Positions 46,481-56,703 are shown, counted from the stretch's first letter. The stretch is 64,000 nucleotides of DNA from JBMNNS01 sp050942625 (GCA_050942625.1 JBMNNS010000001.1:18682-82681); one strand, 5' to 3'. Program-made: numbers and translations. Notes: generated by a model from the letters alone, not told the origin.

Positions 46481-46568
46481 GGTCCTTTTTCTTCCTCCCT
46501 GGGGAGAGAGAAGGCTTCTGTAATTATAAATTGGTGCATAAGCCCACCCACCCTCCTGGACCGGCATT

Positions 46569-47492
46569 CTAAGCCGGTGCTTTTTGTTTTTTCCCTTCGG
46601 CAGGTTTCCACAGGAACCAAAGAGGACCGGCAATAAAAATGGAGGAATAAGTTCCGGATATAACCCCGATCAAGAGAGCAAGAGCAAAAACCTTGAGATC
46701 CATACCCCCTACAAAATAGTTAAAAGCTATAAAGAGGGAGATCAAAACTATAAGTGTAGTCGTAGAGGTATTAATGCAGCGTATTATACTTTCATTAATG
46801 CTATCATTGACTACTTCCCCTATGGTCCTGTTCCTCCGGTACTTAAGGTTTTCTCTGATGCGATCAAAAATAACGATCGTATCATTGATCGAATAACCTA
46901 TGGTTGTTAATATCGCTGCAATAAAAGGGCTATTAATTTCAATCCTGAAGATGGAAAAAATGGTTAAAATTAAAAAAGCATCATGGATAAGGGTAATAAT
47001 GGCCGCAAGGGCAAACCTAAACTCAAAACGTAACGTTATATACAAAATCATACCTACGGCAGCAATGAGCAACGCTAAAAAAGCTTCTTTAGTTAACTCC
47101 TTGCCGATTAGGGCTCCAACGTTATCAACACGCAAGATATCCTCGGAGGTCATCCCGGGCCAACGTTCCTTAAAGGCCTCAATAATTTCGTTCCTGGTAG
47201 AATCGTCCAGAGAAGGGGTTTTTATAATAACTTCATCCCCCCCGCCTGTTGCACTATGGCCGGCTCTTTGCAAAGGGGCCCCCTCCTGTCCAAAAGGAGA
47301 TAACACCTCCCGGATCTCTTCCATCGCATACCCCTCGGTAAGGCGTAGATGGATGATTGTACCCCCTGTAAAGTCGATCCCCAAGTTTAACCCATTTAAA
47401 AAGAGGGAAAAGATCCCGATGATAATAAGAATACCGGAAAACAAGAAGGCACCGTTTTTATATTTTAAAAAAGGAATTTTAGGCCTGGCCAT
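46569..47492 (-). CDS. secF: Protein translocase subunit SecF
   Basis: A 307-aa RND-type membrane protein that works with SecD and SecYEG to pull preproteins outward using the proton gradient. Six hydrophobic segments with a large extracellular P-domain after the first; motifs GLNLGIDFTGGTIIHLR, the helix 4-5 region TTIGYSINDTIVIFDRIREN, and RCINTSTTTLIVLISLF. The ATG directly abuts the secD stop, with GGGAGG upstream. It ends near the recJ 5' region. Confidence 0.97.
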   Translation of the reverse strand: MARPKIPFLKYKNGAFLFSGILIIIGIFSLFLNGLNLGIDFTGGTIIHLRLTEGYAMEEIREVLSPFGQEGAPLQRAGHSATGGGDEVIIKTPSLDDSTRNEIIEAFKERWPGMTSEDILRVDNVGALIGKELTKEAFLALLIAAVGMILYITLRFEFRFALAAIITLIHDAFLILTIFSIFRIEINSPFIAAILTTIGYSINDTIVIFDRIRENLKYRRNRTIGEVVNDSINESIIRCINTSTTTLIVLISLFIAFNYFVGGMDLKVFALALLIGVISGTYSSIFIAGPLWFLWKPAEGKKQKAPA

Positions 47493-48731
47493 CTATAATA
47501 CCTCCCTCACCCTTATACCTAGATAAGCCACATTTTTAATCATTCCTGCCCGTGCTGCCAGACGCAACAAAAACCTGGTCAAGAAAAAGGCCGATATGAT
47601 ACTGGCAAAAGTGCCCACCAGTAGGACAACAGCAAACCCCCTGATGGAACCGCTGGCTACTATAAACAGGACTACCCCTGCAATAACAGTAGTTATATTG
47701 GAATCAAGTATGGCGGTAAAAGCACGGCTAAAACCAATATTAATAGCCGTTAGGGTTGTCCTTCCCTTTTCAAGTTCCTCCTTAATGCGTTCAAAAATCA
47801 GGACATTGGCATCGACGGCCATGCCTACGGAAAGGATTAGACCGGCAATCCCCGCTAAAGTGATCGTAGCCTTGATACCTGCCAACACCAAAAAAACCAG
47901 AGCAAGGTAGGTAAGGAGGGCAATGCTGGCAACAAGGCCGGCAAAACGGTAAAAATAGATCATATAAGCCATCACAATTAAAAAACCAATAATACCTGCT
48001 AAAAAACTTAAACGCAGAGAATTTTCTCCCAGTACCGGCCCTATGGAACGGGTCTCTAGCTCTTCCAGGTCTACCGGGAGGGCACCTGAGCGTAACATCA
48101 AGGCCACGTTGCTGGCTTCCTCTGCAGTAGGGATACCGGTAATAACAGCATGTCCATCGGAAATTACATTCCTAACCGAAGGGGCAGAAACAAGCTCATC
48201 GTCGAGATAAATGGCAATTACCTGTCCCAGGTACTTTTCGGTTGCTTCGGCGAACTTTTGGCTCCCTTCAGCATCGAATTCAAGGGCAACCAGGGGTTCA
48301 TTATTATTTCCACGTGTAAAATGGGCTGTCTTCAGGTTAGCCCCGGTAAGCAGCACTTCACCTTCAGTATTCTTAAAAGTCAAAAGCGCTGTTTTGCCAA
48401 TAATATCCATTGCCTGGGTTTGATCCTTTATTCCCGGCAGTTCGATCCTGATCCTGTTGTCACCTTCGCGCTGTAGTACCAATTCCCCAACACCAAGCTC
48501 ATCAACCCTGTTTTGGATGATAGCCATTGCCCTTTGAATAGCATCGCGATCTACTTCGGTATCTGCAGTTTTTTTAGCTTCCAGTAGAACATAGACCCCA
48601 CCTTCCAGGTCAAGGCCTTTTTTGAGGTAGCTTTCCCAGTTATAAAGAAAGAAAGCTGAAAGAACCACGAGTACCAAGGATACTAGAATAAAATGTAATG
48701 GTGACTGGATACGTTTCTTTTTTCCCGACAT
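47493..48731 (-). CDS. secD: Protein translocase subunit SecD
   Basis: A 412-aa partner of SecF. Helix 1 (about 11-29), KGLDLEGGVYVLLEAK, then the extracellular P1 head (about 45-220, NRVDELGVGELVLQREG), and five further helices with VGMAVDANVLIFERIKEELE, which includes the proton-relay Asp, and FTAILDSNITTVIAGVVL. The length is short compared with Gram-negative SecD but normal for Firmicutes. The ATG at 48729-48731 has GGAGGGGG upstream. Confidence 0.97.
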   Translation of the reverse strand: MSGKKKRIQSPLHFILVSLVLVVLSAFFLYNWESYLKKGLDLEGGVYVLLEAKKTADTEVDRDAIQRAMAIIQNRVDELGVGELVLQREGDNRIRIELPGIKDQTQAMDIIGKTALLTFKNTEGEVLLTGANLKTAHFTRGNNNEPLVALEFDAEGSQKFAEATEKYLGQVIAIYLDDELVSAPSVRNVISDGHAVITGIPTAEEASNVALMLRSGALPVDLEELETRSIGPVLGENSLRLSFLAGIIGFLIVMAYMIYFYRFAGLVASIALLTYLALVFLVLAGIKATITLAGIAGLILSVGMAVDANVLIFERIKEELEKGRTTLTAINIGFSRAFTAILDSNITTVIAGVVLFIVASGSIRGFAVVLLVGTFASIISAFFLTRFLLRLAARAGMIKNVAYLGIRVREVL

Positions 48732-48863
48732 TTTTCTCCCCCTCCTGCAACTTTAAAAAGTTCAGCATACATGGTCCAATTATCTGCTGTTTAGATAAAA
48801 ATGCTACGCCTTTATCATAACACAATCCGGGCCCGTTACCAAGAAAAAAAGAAGGGGCCTTTC

Positions 48864-49529
48864 CTAGAGAAGCTGGGCTTCGTTGATAATCAGAGCAAAA
48901 CGGGCCAAAAGATAATCGGCAGCCCTGCGGCATAAGATCATCCTTAATAAAAATATTTCAAAGTACTCCAAAACCCTGCCTATAGAAGTATCAATCCTGA
49001 GCCTCAGTGTAATAATCCTGTTTTCAGGATCGATTTCCAGTGTAGATTGTTCCACAGCATAGTTAACCCGATCATGAATATCAAAAGTGGCAAAGTCTTG
49101 GTTACTAACCCTGGAACGGTGCACGTCTGCCTTGTCGGCCAGGATAACCGCTGCAGAAATATTGCTTACTGGGTGGCCGGTTTCCTCATCATGGTTGCCG
49201 ATGGCTGAAACAACCTCTGCAACTTCGTTTTCATCCATACCTAACTCCCTTAAGAGCCCCATGGCAATAATTGCACCTGTATGATAATGGTGATTGCGGG
49301 CCACCACATTACCGATATCATGTAAATAACCGGCAATGGCTGCCAACTCTGCCTCCCTTTGTGAAAATCCCAGTTCCGTGAGAATCCTGTAGGCAGTTTG
49401 GGCAGTTAGCTCAGTATGACGAAAACCATGTTCAGTAAAACCCAGAACACACATATTTTTATTTGCTTTACGTATATAGGCCCTGACAGCAGGATGTTTT
49501 TTTACCTCTTCTATGGTTATCTTCTTCAT
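48864..49529 (-). CDS. HD-domain phosphohydrolase
   Basis: A 221-aa metal-dependent hydrolase of the HD superfamily. Ligand motifs: HGFRHTELTAQTA, AGYLHDIGNVVARNHHYHTG, SAIGNHDEETGHP and VILADKADVHRSR, that is H...HD...H...D. The substrate (a nucleotide or phosphoester) is unknown; genes of this type often adjoin secDF in Peptococcaceae-like genomes, but I know of no defined role. I chose the ATG at 49527-49529; the frame extends 13 codons upstream through low-complexity sequence without an SD. A 132-nt gap precedes secD. Confidence 0.82.
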   Translation of the reverse strand: MKKITIEEVKKHPAVRAYIRKANKNMCVLGFTEHGFRHTELTAQTAYRILTELGFSQREAELAAIAGYLHDIGNVVARNHHYHTGAIIAMGLLRELGMDENEVAEVVSAIGNHDEETGHPVSNISAAVILADKADVHRSRVSNQDFATFDIHDRVNYAVEQSTLEIDPENRIITLRLRIDTSIGRVLEYFEIFLLRMILCRRAADYLLARFALIINEAQLL

Positions 49530-49585
49530 TTTAACTCTCTTTTTTTTAAATTCAATTTTAAAAAACAACCCCTTCTTCCTGCATT

Positions 49586-50698
49586 TTAAATTATTTTCCC
49601 CTGCAAGAAATCTTTAATAACATCATTAATAATATTTGCCGGGGGTGCCTTGTAGATTATTACCCTGCCAATACAGTCGGGAAGAATAAAAATTAAATCC
49701 CCCCCTGCCCTTTTCTTATCAAGAAAAAGCGCCTCCAACACACTACTGGCCTTCAAGCCGGCAGGGGAAGGCGGTATTCTTAAGCCCTTAAGAATATTTA
49801 TAATACGCCCTTTTGCTACCTCATCCAGGATCGACAAACGGCAGGCCAGGGTTGCTGCCATGGCCATCCCGCACCCCACTGCCTCACCGTGCAGGTAATG
49901 GGCATATCCTGTTGCTGCCTCCAGAGCATGACCAAAAGTATGGCCAAAATTAAGAATACGGCGCAAATCCGCTTCTTTTTCATCCTGCCGTACTATCTTT
50001 CCTTTGATCATGATTGCACGGCTGATATATTTTAAAAATAATGGTTTTTTAGCGTGTATAAAAAGTTTCCCCTCACTCCCAGCAGATAAAGACTCCAGCT
50101 GTCTAAACAAGTTATAGTCCCAGATAACTCCATATTTTATTAGTTCTGCCAATCCGGCATTGATCTCCCGCTGGGGAAGGGTTTTTAAAGCCTTCAGGTC
50201 AGCAAGGACAAAGGAGGGTTGGTAAAAAGCCCCGATCAGGTTTTTACCCTGGGGATGGTTTACTGCCACTTTACCTCCTACGCTGCTATCAATCATGGCC
50301 AGCAGTGTAGTAGGGACCTGAACATAAGGAACACCTCTTAAATAGGTGGCTGCAACAAAACCCGCCAAATCACCTATGATCCCACCACCCAGGGCAATAA
50401 TAACCGATTGCCTATCCAGGCCGGCAGCTATGGCCCGGGAATAAAGAAAGGAGGCTTCCTCCAATGTTTTGGAACCCTCTCCACCTTTCACTACGCTCAG
50501 GTAAGGACGGTAACCTGCCATTTTTAGACCTTGCAAACACCTTTGGGCATAAAAGGAAGAAACGTTCCTGTCGGTTACAACCATCAAGGAACAAGGTGGG
50601 AAATGACGGGCCATAATTTTCCCTATATTTCTTAAAAGGCCCTGGCCCAAATAAACCGGGTATTGCCGGGAGGCCGTTTTTATATCAATTTTTAACAT
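49586..50698 (-). CDS. aroB: 3-dehydroquinate synthase
   Basis: A 370-aa NAD- and metal-dependent enzyme converting DAHP to 3-dehydroquinate, step 2 of the shikimate pathway. NAD-binding [23 protein letters not shown], substrate/metal region [31 protein letters not shown], and metal His residues in [15 protein letters not shown] and [11 protein letters not shown]. The ATG at 50696-50698 overlaps the aroC end by 14 nt, with GGGGGTAAGGAA upstream. Confidence 0.97.
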   Translation of the reverse strand: MLKIDIKTASRQYPVYLGQGLLRNIGKIMARHFPPCSLMVVTDRNVSSFYAQRCLQGLKMAGYRPYLSVVKGGEGSKTLEEASFLYSRAIAAGLDRQSVIIALGGGIIGDLAGFVAATYLRGVPYVQVPTTLLAMIDSSVGGKVAVNHPQGKNLIGAFYQPSFVLADLKALKTLPQREINAGLAELIKYGVIWDYNLFRQLESLSAGSEGKLFIHAKKPLFLKYISRAIMIKGKIVRQDEKEADLRRILNFGHTFGHALEAATGYAHYLHGEAVGCGMAMAATLACRLSILDEVAKGRIINILKGLRIPPSPAGLKASSVLEALFLDKKRAGGDLIFILPDCIGRVIIYKAPPANIINDVIKDFLQGKII

Positions 50699-51896
50699 TT
50701 TCCTTACCCCCAGCTTCTAACTTAGCTGCTGCCAAATACTCATTGACTAATCTCTGGTAGTTTTTATAGTTTAACTCCATTTCCCTAAGAGAGTCACCGC
50801 CAAACTTATCCATGAAGGCAAGAGCAACCTCCCATGCTACTACGGCCTCCCCGGCAACGGATGCCGCAGGAACGGCACAAATATCAGAACGTTCCACAGA
50901 AGCGCAAACAGGTTTTCCAGTAGCAAGATCTACACTTGGAAGCGCATTAATCAAGGTTGGTATAGGTTTCATAGCTGCCCTGATAAGAAGGGTTTCACCA
51001 TTGGTTATCCCCCCTTCAAGTCCACCAGCATTGTTGGTTGGTCTACAGATTCCCCTTTCCCGGGATAGAATAATGGGATCATGTACCTGTGAACCAGGAA
51101 CTGCAGCAGCCTTAAACCCCAATCCTATTTCCACACCTTTGATTGCCGGAATACTCATTAAGGCAGCCGCCAAACGTCCATCAAGGCGCCGATCCGGATG
51201 AACGTGGCTTCCCAAACCCGGTGGAAGCCCTTCAACACGCACTTCGAATATTCCCCCAAGTGTGTCCCCCTTTTCTGCAGCCTCTTTAATTTTGGAGAGC
51301 ATCAATTCTTCAGCTTTTCGGTCGACGCAGTAAAGGGGAGAAGCGCTGATCTTTTTCTTGATAGTGTTAACGTTGTCTGCCGGATCGGGTGGATCTGCTG
51401 CTACGCCTCCAATTTCGGTTACGAAAGCGCCAATTTTGATCTGGAAATGCCCGAGCAGTAAAGAAGCTACAGCACCAATGGCAACACGCATTGCTGTTTC
51501 CCTGGCAGAGGCCCTTTCCAGCACATTACGCAGATCGGAATGCAGGTATTTTATTCCCCCGGCCAGATCAGCATGTCCAGGGCGTGGGGCACTAAGTTTC
51601 CGGTCTTTTGTTTCATCTTCCGGATCCGGTGACATCACCTTCTGCCAATTAACCCAATCCTTATTTTCAATTTGAAGGGCCAAAGGGGTCCCTAAGGTTT
51701 TGCCAAAACGGAGTCCGGAAAGAAATTTAACGCGATCCCTTTCAATTGACATACGACCGCCCCGGCCATAACCACCCTGGCGTCTGGCCAACTGCTCATT
51801 GATAAACTCACGGTCCAAAAACAAGCCAGAGGGTAAACCTTCTATAATTCCTACCAAAGCAGGACCATGAGATTCCCCTGCTGTCAAATAACGCAT
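50685..51896 (-). CDS. aroC: Chorismate synthase
   Basis: A 403-aa FMN-dependent enzyme making chorismate from EPSP, step 7. N-terminal [67 protein letters not shown], and [16 protein letters not shown] carry the signatures. I chose the ATG at 51894-51896, the usual [11 protein letters not shown] start; a GGGAGG lies about 11 bases upstream and the frame extends nine codons to a GTG. The gene follows the ogt gene by 44 nt. Confidence 0.97.
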   Translation of the reverse strand: MRYLTAGESHGPALVGIIEGLPSGLFLDREFINEQLARRQGGYGRGGRMSIERDRVKFLSGLRFGKTLGTPLALQIENKDWVNWQKVMSPDPEDETKDRKLSAPRPGHADLAGGIKYLHSDLRNVLERASARETAMRVAIGAVASLLLGHFQIKIGAFVTEIGGVAADPPDPADNVNTIKKKISASPLYCVDRKAEELMLSKIKEAAEKGDTLGGIFEVRVEGLPPGLGSHVHPDRRLDGRLAAALMSIPAIKGVEIGLGFKAAAVPGSQVHDPIILSRERGICRPTNNAGGLEGGITNGETLLIRAAMKPIPTLINALPSVDLATGKPVCASVERSDICAVPAASVAGEAVVAWEVALAFMDKFGGDSLREMELNYKNYQRLVNEYLAAAKLEAGGKENVKN

Positions 51897-51940
51897 ACTG
51901 AACGAAAACCTCCCCTGTAGCACCGGGATATATTGCCCTT

Positions 51941-52471
51941 TTAAAGTTTGTCAGCAAAAATCCCCGCTTCCAATTGATGACCCTCGATTTTTAGCAATGC
52001 CCTCTTCCAATCCAACCCACATCCAAAACCCGTAAGCGCTCCATTTTGGCCTATAATGCGGTGACAGGGGATGAGAATGGGGGTACGGTTCCGTCCCAGT
52101 GCCTGGCCGACAGCCCTGGCCCCAGCAGGAGAGCCGACCATGATGGCCAACTGTTTATAAGAGCGGGTTTCTCCAAAGGGAATGGCCTGAGCATGTTGCA
52201 AAACCTTCAATGTCCAGGCAGTATAGCCTTCAGTGAGCAAAGGATAAGCACCCTGGATAGGTTTCCCTCGAAAGTAATTTTGCAGTTCTCCCTCCAGGGC
52301 AGGCCAGGGCAGCCGGCTCTCAATTTTCGCCTGGAAATGGTTTCCTTCATGCAAAAAATTTTTCTGCCGGCCCAGCAAAATGCTGTAAATACCCTGCTCA
52401 TTAAATATTATCGTAATAGGCCCCTCAGGCACTTCGATAGCCGTATATTTCCAAAAACCAATCTGCCCCAC
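51941..52471 (-). CDS. ogt: Methylated-DNA-[protein]-cysteine S-methyltransferase
   Basis: A 176-aa suicide repair protein that takes alkyl groups from O6-alkylguanine. The C-terminal half is the MGMT domain: [46 protein letters not shown] with the acceptor Cys, and [17 protein letters not shown]. An N-terminal beta domain (about 1-80) precedes it, as in Ogt. The GTG start at 52469-52471 is preceded by AAGGGGTAAAGG that overlaps the hisI stop. It is embedded between his and aro genes without a pathway link. Confidence 0.94.
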   Translation of the reverse strand: MGQIGFWKYTAIEVPEGPITIIFNEQGIYSILLGRQKNFLHEGNHFQAKIESRLPWPALEGELQNYFRGKPIQGAYPLLTEGYTAWTLKVLQHAQAIPFGETRSYKQLAIMVGSPAGARAVGQALGRNRTPILIPCHRIIGQNGALTGFGCGLDWKRALLKIEGHQLEAGIFADKL

Positions 52472-52474
52472 CCT

Positions 52475-52828
52475 TTACCCCTTCTTAAAAGTATCATCGG
52501 CTAATTTACGGTAGAAACAACTTCTTGCCCCCGTGTGGCAAGCCGGGCCGCTTTGATCAACCTTAATTAAAAGTGTATCTTCATCGCAGTCATAGAAAAT
52601 TTCCTGCACCTTTTGAATATTACCCGAGCTTTCACCCTTCTGCCAAAGTTTTCCCCTGCTGCGGCTCCAAAACCATGTCAAACCGGTCTGAAGAGTCTTC
52701 TGAAAAGATTCCTTGTTCATATAGGCAAGCATGAGAACCTCATTATTTTTATAATCTTGAATAATAGCAGGTAAAAGTTCATGCCTATCAAAAGCAAGAA
52801 TCTCTATTATTTTATCCTTGGATTTCAA
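52475..52828 (-). CDS. hisI: Phosphoribosyl-AMP cyclohydrolase
   Basis: A 117-aa zinc enzyme opening the purine ring of PR-AMP, step 3 of histidine synthesis. Motifs: [49 protein letters not shown] with the metal-binding Asp and Cys residues. It lacks the PR-ATP pyrophosphohydrolase (HisE) domain found in fused forms. The start is a TTG overlapping the hisF stop (TTGA), with GGAGGTG upstream. Where hisE, hisG, hisD, hisB and hisH lie is unknown. Confidence 0.96.
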   Translation of the reverse strand: MKSKDKIIEILAFDRHELLPAIIQDYKNNEVLMLAYMNKESFQKTLQTGLTWFWSRSRGKLWQKGESSGNIQKVQEIFYDCDEDTLLIKVDQSGPACHTGARSCFYRKLADDTFKKG

Positions 52829-53583
52829 GTCGACACCTCCACGCCTTGTTCTAGCAGGTATTGTTTCAGTTCACTTATAAAAATATGCCCATAGTGAAAT
52901 ACAGAAGCAGCCAACGCCGCTTCTGCCTTTCCTTCCGTTAAGACCCGGGAAAAGTGTTCCTTTTCCCCGGCGCCTCCAGAAGCAATAACTGGAATATCTA
53001 CATATTCAGCTACGGCAGCAGTCAAAGGTATATCAAAACCATCCCTGGTACCATCAGCATCTATGCTCGTCAACAATATTTCGCCAGCGCCAAGGCTTTC
53101 CACCTTTTTTGCCCAGGCTAAAGCCGAAAGACCTGTTGCTTTTTTGCCACCGTGGCTATAAACTTCCCAATCCTTCATCCCTTCATTCCAAAGGGCATCA
53201 ATCGCTACAATGAGATGCCGGCTCCCAAAATTACGGGCTGCCCCGGCAATAAGTGTGGGATCCTCCAGTGCAGCAGTACCCAATGAAACCTTGTCCGCCC
53301 CGGCTTTTAGAATACTATGCATCTTTTCCAGGCTATTTATACCCCCACCGACAATGAAGGGAATGTTTATTTCCCTGGAGATCTTTCCGGCCACTTCCAG
53401 CATAGTTTGGCGCCCCTTTATAGAGGCAGTGATATCAAGGAAAACAAGCTCGTCAGCACCTGTTTTGTCATAGTAACGTGCCAGCTGGATAGGGTCGCCG
53501 GCATCTTTAAGATCAAGAAAACCTACCCCTTTGACCACCCTTCCATCTTTAACATCCAGACAAGGAATAATTCTTTTTACCAA
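52825..53583 (-). CDS. hisF: Imidazole glycerol phosphate synthase cyclase subunit HisF
   Basis: A 252-aa TIM barrel that, with HisH, makes IGP and AICAR. Catalytic Asp in [17 protein letters not shown] (Asp 10), [39 protein letters not shown] (second catalytic Asp), and [14 protein letters not shown]. The start is a TTG at 53581-53583, as [21 protein letters not shown] precedes it. It overlaps hisI by four bases and follows hisA by 36 nt. Confidence 0.96.
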   Translation of the reverse strand: MVKRIIPCLDVKDGRVVKGVGFLDLKDAGDPIQLARYYDKTGADELVFLDITASIKGRQTMLEVAGKISREINIPFIVGGGINSLEKMHSILKAGADKVSLGTAALEDPTLIAGAARNFGSRHLIVAIDALWNEGMKDWEVYSHGGKKATGLSALAWAKKVESLGAGEILLTSIDADGTRDGFDIPLTAAVAEYVDIPVIASGGAGEKEHFSRVLTEGKAEAALAASVFHYGHIFISELKQYLLEQGVEVST

Positions 53584-53619
53584 TACCTGCCCCCCTGCCT
53601 CGTTTGAAAAATTTTACTT

Positions 53620-54357
53620 TCATCCTTTACTTTTACGATTAATTTCCCTGATAGCATCACTTAAGGAAAACTTTTTGGCGTAAAGTGCCTGGCCAATTAT
53701 TACACCTGTGATGCCGAAGTCTTCCAGCTCCTGCAGTTGATGGAGATCCTGAAGCCTTGAAACCCCTCCAGAAGCGATCACGGCAATGTCAAGGGCCCCG
53801 GCCATTTCCTTTAAAGCAGCAAAGTTGGGGCCCTCCAGGGTCCCATCACGGGCAATATCCGTATAAATAATTTCCTTGACACCGTACTCCTGTACTTGCA
53901 GAGCAAGTTCAAGGGCATCCTTTGTTGAATCCTTGACCCAACCCCTTGTAGCTGCCAGGCCCTGCCGGGCATCAATTCCTACAATTATTTTATCACCATA
54001 ATTTTTTACAAATTCCTTGACCATTGCAGTGTTTTCAACAGCAACTGTTCCCAGGATGACGCGGGATACACCCAGTTTTAGTGCGTTTTCTACTGTTTCA
54101 AAATCCCTGATACCGCCTCCCAGTTGTACCGGTATGCTCACTGCCCCGGTAATCGCCTCGATTGCAGAAGAGTTTTGCGGTCTTCCTTCAAAAGCCCCAT
54201 CAAGATCTACCACATGCAGGCGGGTGGCACCCTGTCGTTGCCACTCCAGAGCTACTTCTTCAGGTTTATTGCTGTAAACCGTTTCTTTATTCCTTTCTCC
54301 TCTTAAGAGCCGGACACACCTGCCGCCATGCAAATCAATTGCCGGTATAACCAGCAT
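53620..54357 (-). CDS. hisA: Phosphoribosylformimino-AICAR ribotide isomerase HisA
   Basis: A 245-aa TIM barrel for step 4 of histidine synthesis. LVIPAIDLHGGRCVRLLRG carries the first catalytic Asp, with HVVDLDGAFEG, IPVQLGGGIRDFETVENAL, KEIIYTDIARDGTLEGPN (second Asp) and VIASGGVSRLQDL. The ATG at 54355-54357 has AAAGGATGG upstream. A 13-nt exact repeat of that SD region lies 57 nt further upstream (54418-54430). No TrpF fusion or T-box is seen, and the 159-nt gap to aroA shows no clear promoter. Confidence 0.96.
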   Translation of the reverse strand: MLVIPAIDLHGGRCVRLLRGERNKETVYSNKPEEVALEWQRQGATRLHVVDLDGAFEGRPQNSSAIEAITGAVSIPVQLGGGIRDFETVENALKLGVSRVILGTVAVENTAMVKEFVKNYGDKIIVGIDARQGLAATRGWVKDSTKDALELALQVQEYGVKEIIYTDIARDGTLEGPNFAALKEMAGALDIAVIASGGVSRLQDLHQLQELEDFGITGVIIGQALYAKKFSLSDAIREINRKSKG

Positions 54358-54516
54358 TTCTAACCCATCCTTTCAAACAGGAATAACAATCCGCCAGGCC
54401 AGGGGCTCTTTATCCTTTAACCCATCCTTTTTATGCCTAATTCCTGTCTACAGTTTGCATCTATCTTATTCTGCTTTTCTCAAAAAAATCCTTTCTTCTT
54501 TTTCCTTCCCGGAAAA

Positions 54517-55806
54517 TTAAGAAAATGTCTTCTCTAAAAGCTTAAAAAAATGGGGAAAGGAAACCTGAACTGCTTCTACACCCTCAATAACCGAACTATT
54601 TTTGGCAAAAAGAGCTGCAACTGCCAAAGCCATTGCAATGCGGTGGTCACCATGGCTACAACAATGTGCACCATTAATACCGGTGCCACCTTCTATGATT
54701 AACCCATCGGGGAGCTCAGTAACTTTCCCACCCATTTTTTTAAGTTCAAGGGTTAAAGTATGCAGGCGGTCACTTTCCTTAAGGCGCAGTTCACCGGCAC
54801 CTTTAATGACAGTTTCCCCCCTGGCAAAAAGGGCAGCTACAGCTATGATCGGTATTTCGTCAACCAATGCCGGTATCATTTCGGCGTTGATTTGAACACC
54901 CTGTAAGGGTTTGCCGGCGCTGACAAGAATATCGGCTACAGGTTCACAGTTATATTCTTTTTTATTTAACACCTTGAGATCTGCCCCCATTCTTAAAAGG
55001 ACATCAATAATACCCGTGCGTGTGGGGTTAACACCAACTCCCTCCAGCAAAAGCTCACCCTTAGAAGCAAGGGCAGCCCCGACCATAAAAAATGAGGCGG
55101 ATGAAATGTCACCGGGTATTATAATCCTTTCGCCACTAATTTGCGAGGGACCTTCAAGGGCGATCAGGCCCCCCTTGCCCCAACTTATCTTTGCTCCCAG
55201 GTAAAACAACATCCTTTCGGTGTGATCCCGGGATGGAATTTTTTCTTTAATTGTTGTTGTCCCCTCCGCAAAGGAGGCAGCCAGGAGAAGGGCAGATTTA
55301 ACCTGGGCACTTGCAACAGGAAGGGTATAATTCAAAGGCAAAAGCCCTCCTCCCCTGACCATCAATGGCAACAAAGCACCTTCATGGCGACCATCCAGTT
55401 GTGCGCCCATTTTTCGTAGAGGCTCTACCACCCTGCCCATCGGCCTTTTTCTAAGAGAAGAATCCCCCGTAATAGCTGTAAAAAAAGGCTGGCCTGCCAA
55501 TATACCTAATAAAAGTCGGGCTGTAGTCCCGGAATTGCCTGCCTCCAAAATGTCATCGGGTTCAGAAAAAGCGGGGTATCCACCTCCCTTTACAATTAAT
55601 TTTTCCATGTCGCCTCCAAACTTAATGCCCAGCTTCTGAAGACAATTAAAGGTCGATAAAATATCCTCTGCTTCCAACAACCCTTCTATTTCAATGTTTC
55701 CCCCTGCCATGGAAGAAAGGAGAAGAGCCCTGTGTGAAATGGATTTATCCCCCGGGACTTTGATCTGACCATAGACTTTGTCCCTGGGTTCAATAATGGT
55801 TTCCAA
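54517..55806 (-). CDS. aroA: 3-phosphoshikimate 1-carboxyvinyltransferase (EPSP synthase), class II type
   Basis: A 429-aa enzyme transferring enolpyruvate from PEP to shikimate-3-phosphate. Motifs VPGDKSISHRALLLSSMAGG, EAGNSGTTARLLLGIL, VASAQVKSALLLA, SRDHTERML and GVNPTRTG. The set GDKS, SAQxK, RxHxE and NxTR is the published signature of class II EPSP synthases, which tolerate glyphosate better than class I. The start is a TTG at 55804-55806 with AAAGGGGGG upstream. It follows tyrA by 27 nt, in the T-box operon. Confidence 0.96.
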   Translation of the reverse strand: METIIEPRDKVYGQIKVPGDKSISHRALLLSSMAGGNIEIEGLLEAEDILSTFNCLQKLGIKFGGDMEKLIVKGGGYPAFSEPDDILEAGNSGTTARLLLGILAGQPFFTAITGDSSLRKRPMGRVVEPLRKMGAQLDGRHEGALLPLMVRGGGLLPLNYTLPVASAQVKSALLLAASFAEGTTTIKEKIPSRDHTERMLFYLGAKISWGKGGLIALEGPSQISGERIIIPGDISSASFFMVGAALASKGELLLEGVGVNPTRTGIIDVLLRMGADLKVLNKKEYNCEPVADILVSAGKPLQGVQINAEMIPALVDEIPIIAVAALFARGETVIKGAGELRLKESDRLHTLTLELKKMGGKVTELPDGLIIEGGTGINGAHCCSHGDHRIAMALAVAALFAKNSSVIEGVEAVQVSFPHFFKLLEKTFS

Positions 55807-55833
55807 ATTTGACCCCCCTTTTCTAGACGTTAA

Positions 55834-56703
55834 TTAAAGGGATCGCCTGTAGGACCTGGCTTCCTGCATAATTCTATATGCTTCCTTTTTATTACCCCTT
55901 TCCAGGCAATCCATAAAGCATGACAAATTTTCCCTGAAAGCATCCAGGGACTGTCTTAAATACTTTTTATTGCTTACGAAGATATCATACCAGACGTCAG
56001 GGTTTCCCATGGCAATACGGGTAGTATCCTTGAAACCGTTACCAGCCAGCATTGCCAAAAGACCCTCTTTGTCCCCAAAATTTGTAACAGTGTTCACCAG
56101 GGCTGTAGCAATAAAGTGCGGCAAGTGGCTAATCAAAGCTACCAGCCTATCATGTTCATCCGGATCCATCGTAAGGGGGTGGGCCTTGATACCAATGATC
56201 ATTTTTTTTAATCTTTCCACTGCTTCCGGCGGGGTTCCTGGGGTAGGTGTAAGAAGATAAATTGCATTTTCAAACAAAAATGGATCAGCAGCTGCAATGC
56301 CCGTTTGTTCCGAACCTGCCATAGGATGGCCGCCAACAGCCATTGTCCCCGGTGGGAGATATTTTTCCATGCTGGAGGTAATTTCTTTTTTACTGCTCCC
56401 CAGATCGGTTACTAAAGCACCCCTTTCCAGCAGGGGGGCAATTTTTTTTAGCATTCTGCTCGTTTCTAAAACAGGAATGGATAGAACAACCAGATCGGCA
56501 CCATGCAATGCTTCCTTCAGCCCAGCTGTATGATCTACCGCTTTTTTTTCTTTGGCTTCCTCCATTACTTCCATGCTTAAATCATTTCCCCAGCGTTCCT
56601 CCACAATCCCGTATCTTCCAAGGGCCATGCCCAGCGATCCCCCTAAAAGGCCCAGCCCTATAATGCAGGACTTTTTAAATAACGGCCTATATACTGCGCC
56701 CAA
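55834..56703 (-). CDS. tyrA: Prephenate dehydrogenase
   Basis: A 289-aa NAD(P)-dependent enzyme making 4-hydroxyphenylpyruvate for tyrosine. N-terminal Rossmann motif IIGLGLLGGSLGMALG, then DLGSSKKEI, AVGGHPMAGSEQTGI, and the helical half with LISHLPHFIATALVN. There is no C-terminal ACT domain, which Bacillus TyrA carries, so feedback may act mainly at the T-box and AroF. The start is a TTG overlapping the aroF stop by 17 nt, with GGGTGG about nine bases upstream. It shares the operon with aroF and aroA. Confidence 0.94.
   Translation of the reverse strand: MGAVYRPLFKKSCIIGLGLLGGSLGMALGRYGIVEERWGNDLSMEVMEEAKEKKAVDHTAGLKEALHGADLVVLSIPVLETSRMLKKIAPLLERGALVTDLGSSKKEITSSMEKYLPPGTMAVGGHPMAGSEQTGIAAADPFLFENAIYLLTPTPGTPPEAVERLKKMIIGIKAHPLTMDPDEHDRLVALISHLPHFIATALVNTVTNFGDKEGLLAMLAGNGFKDTTRIAMGNPDVWYDIFVSNKKYLRQSLDAFRENLSCFMDCLERGNKKEAYRIMQEARSYRRSL

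Noticed and set aside
46481..46633. N-terminal extension of RecJ into secF
   Set aside because: No SD supports the upstream ATGs, the extra residues lack family similarity, and the frame overlaps secF.
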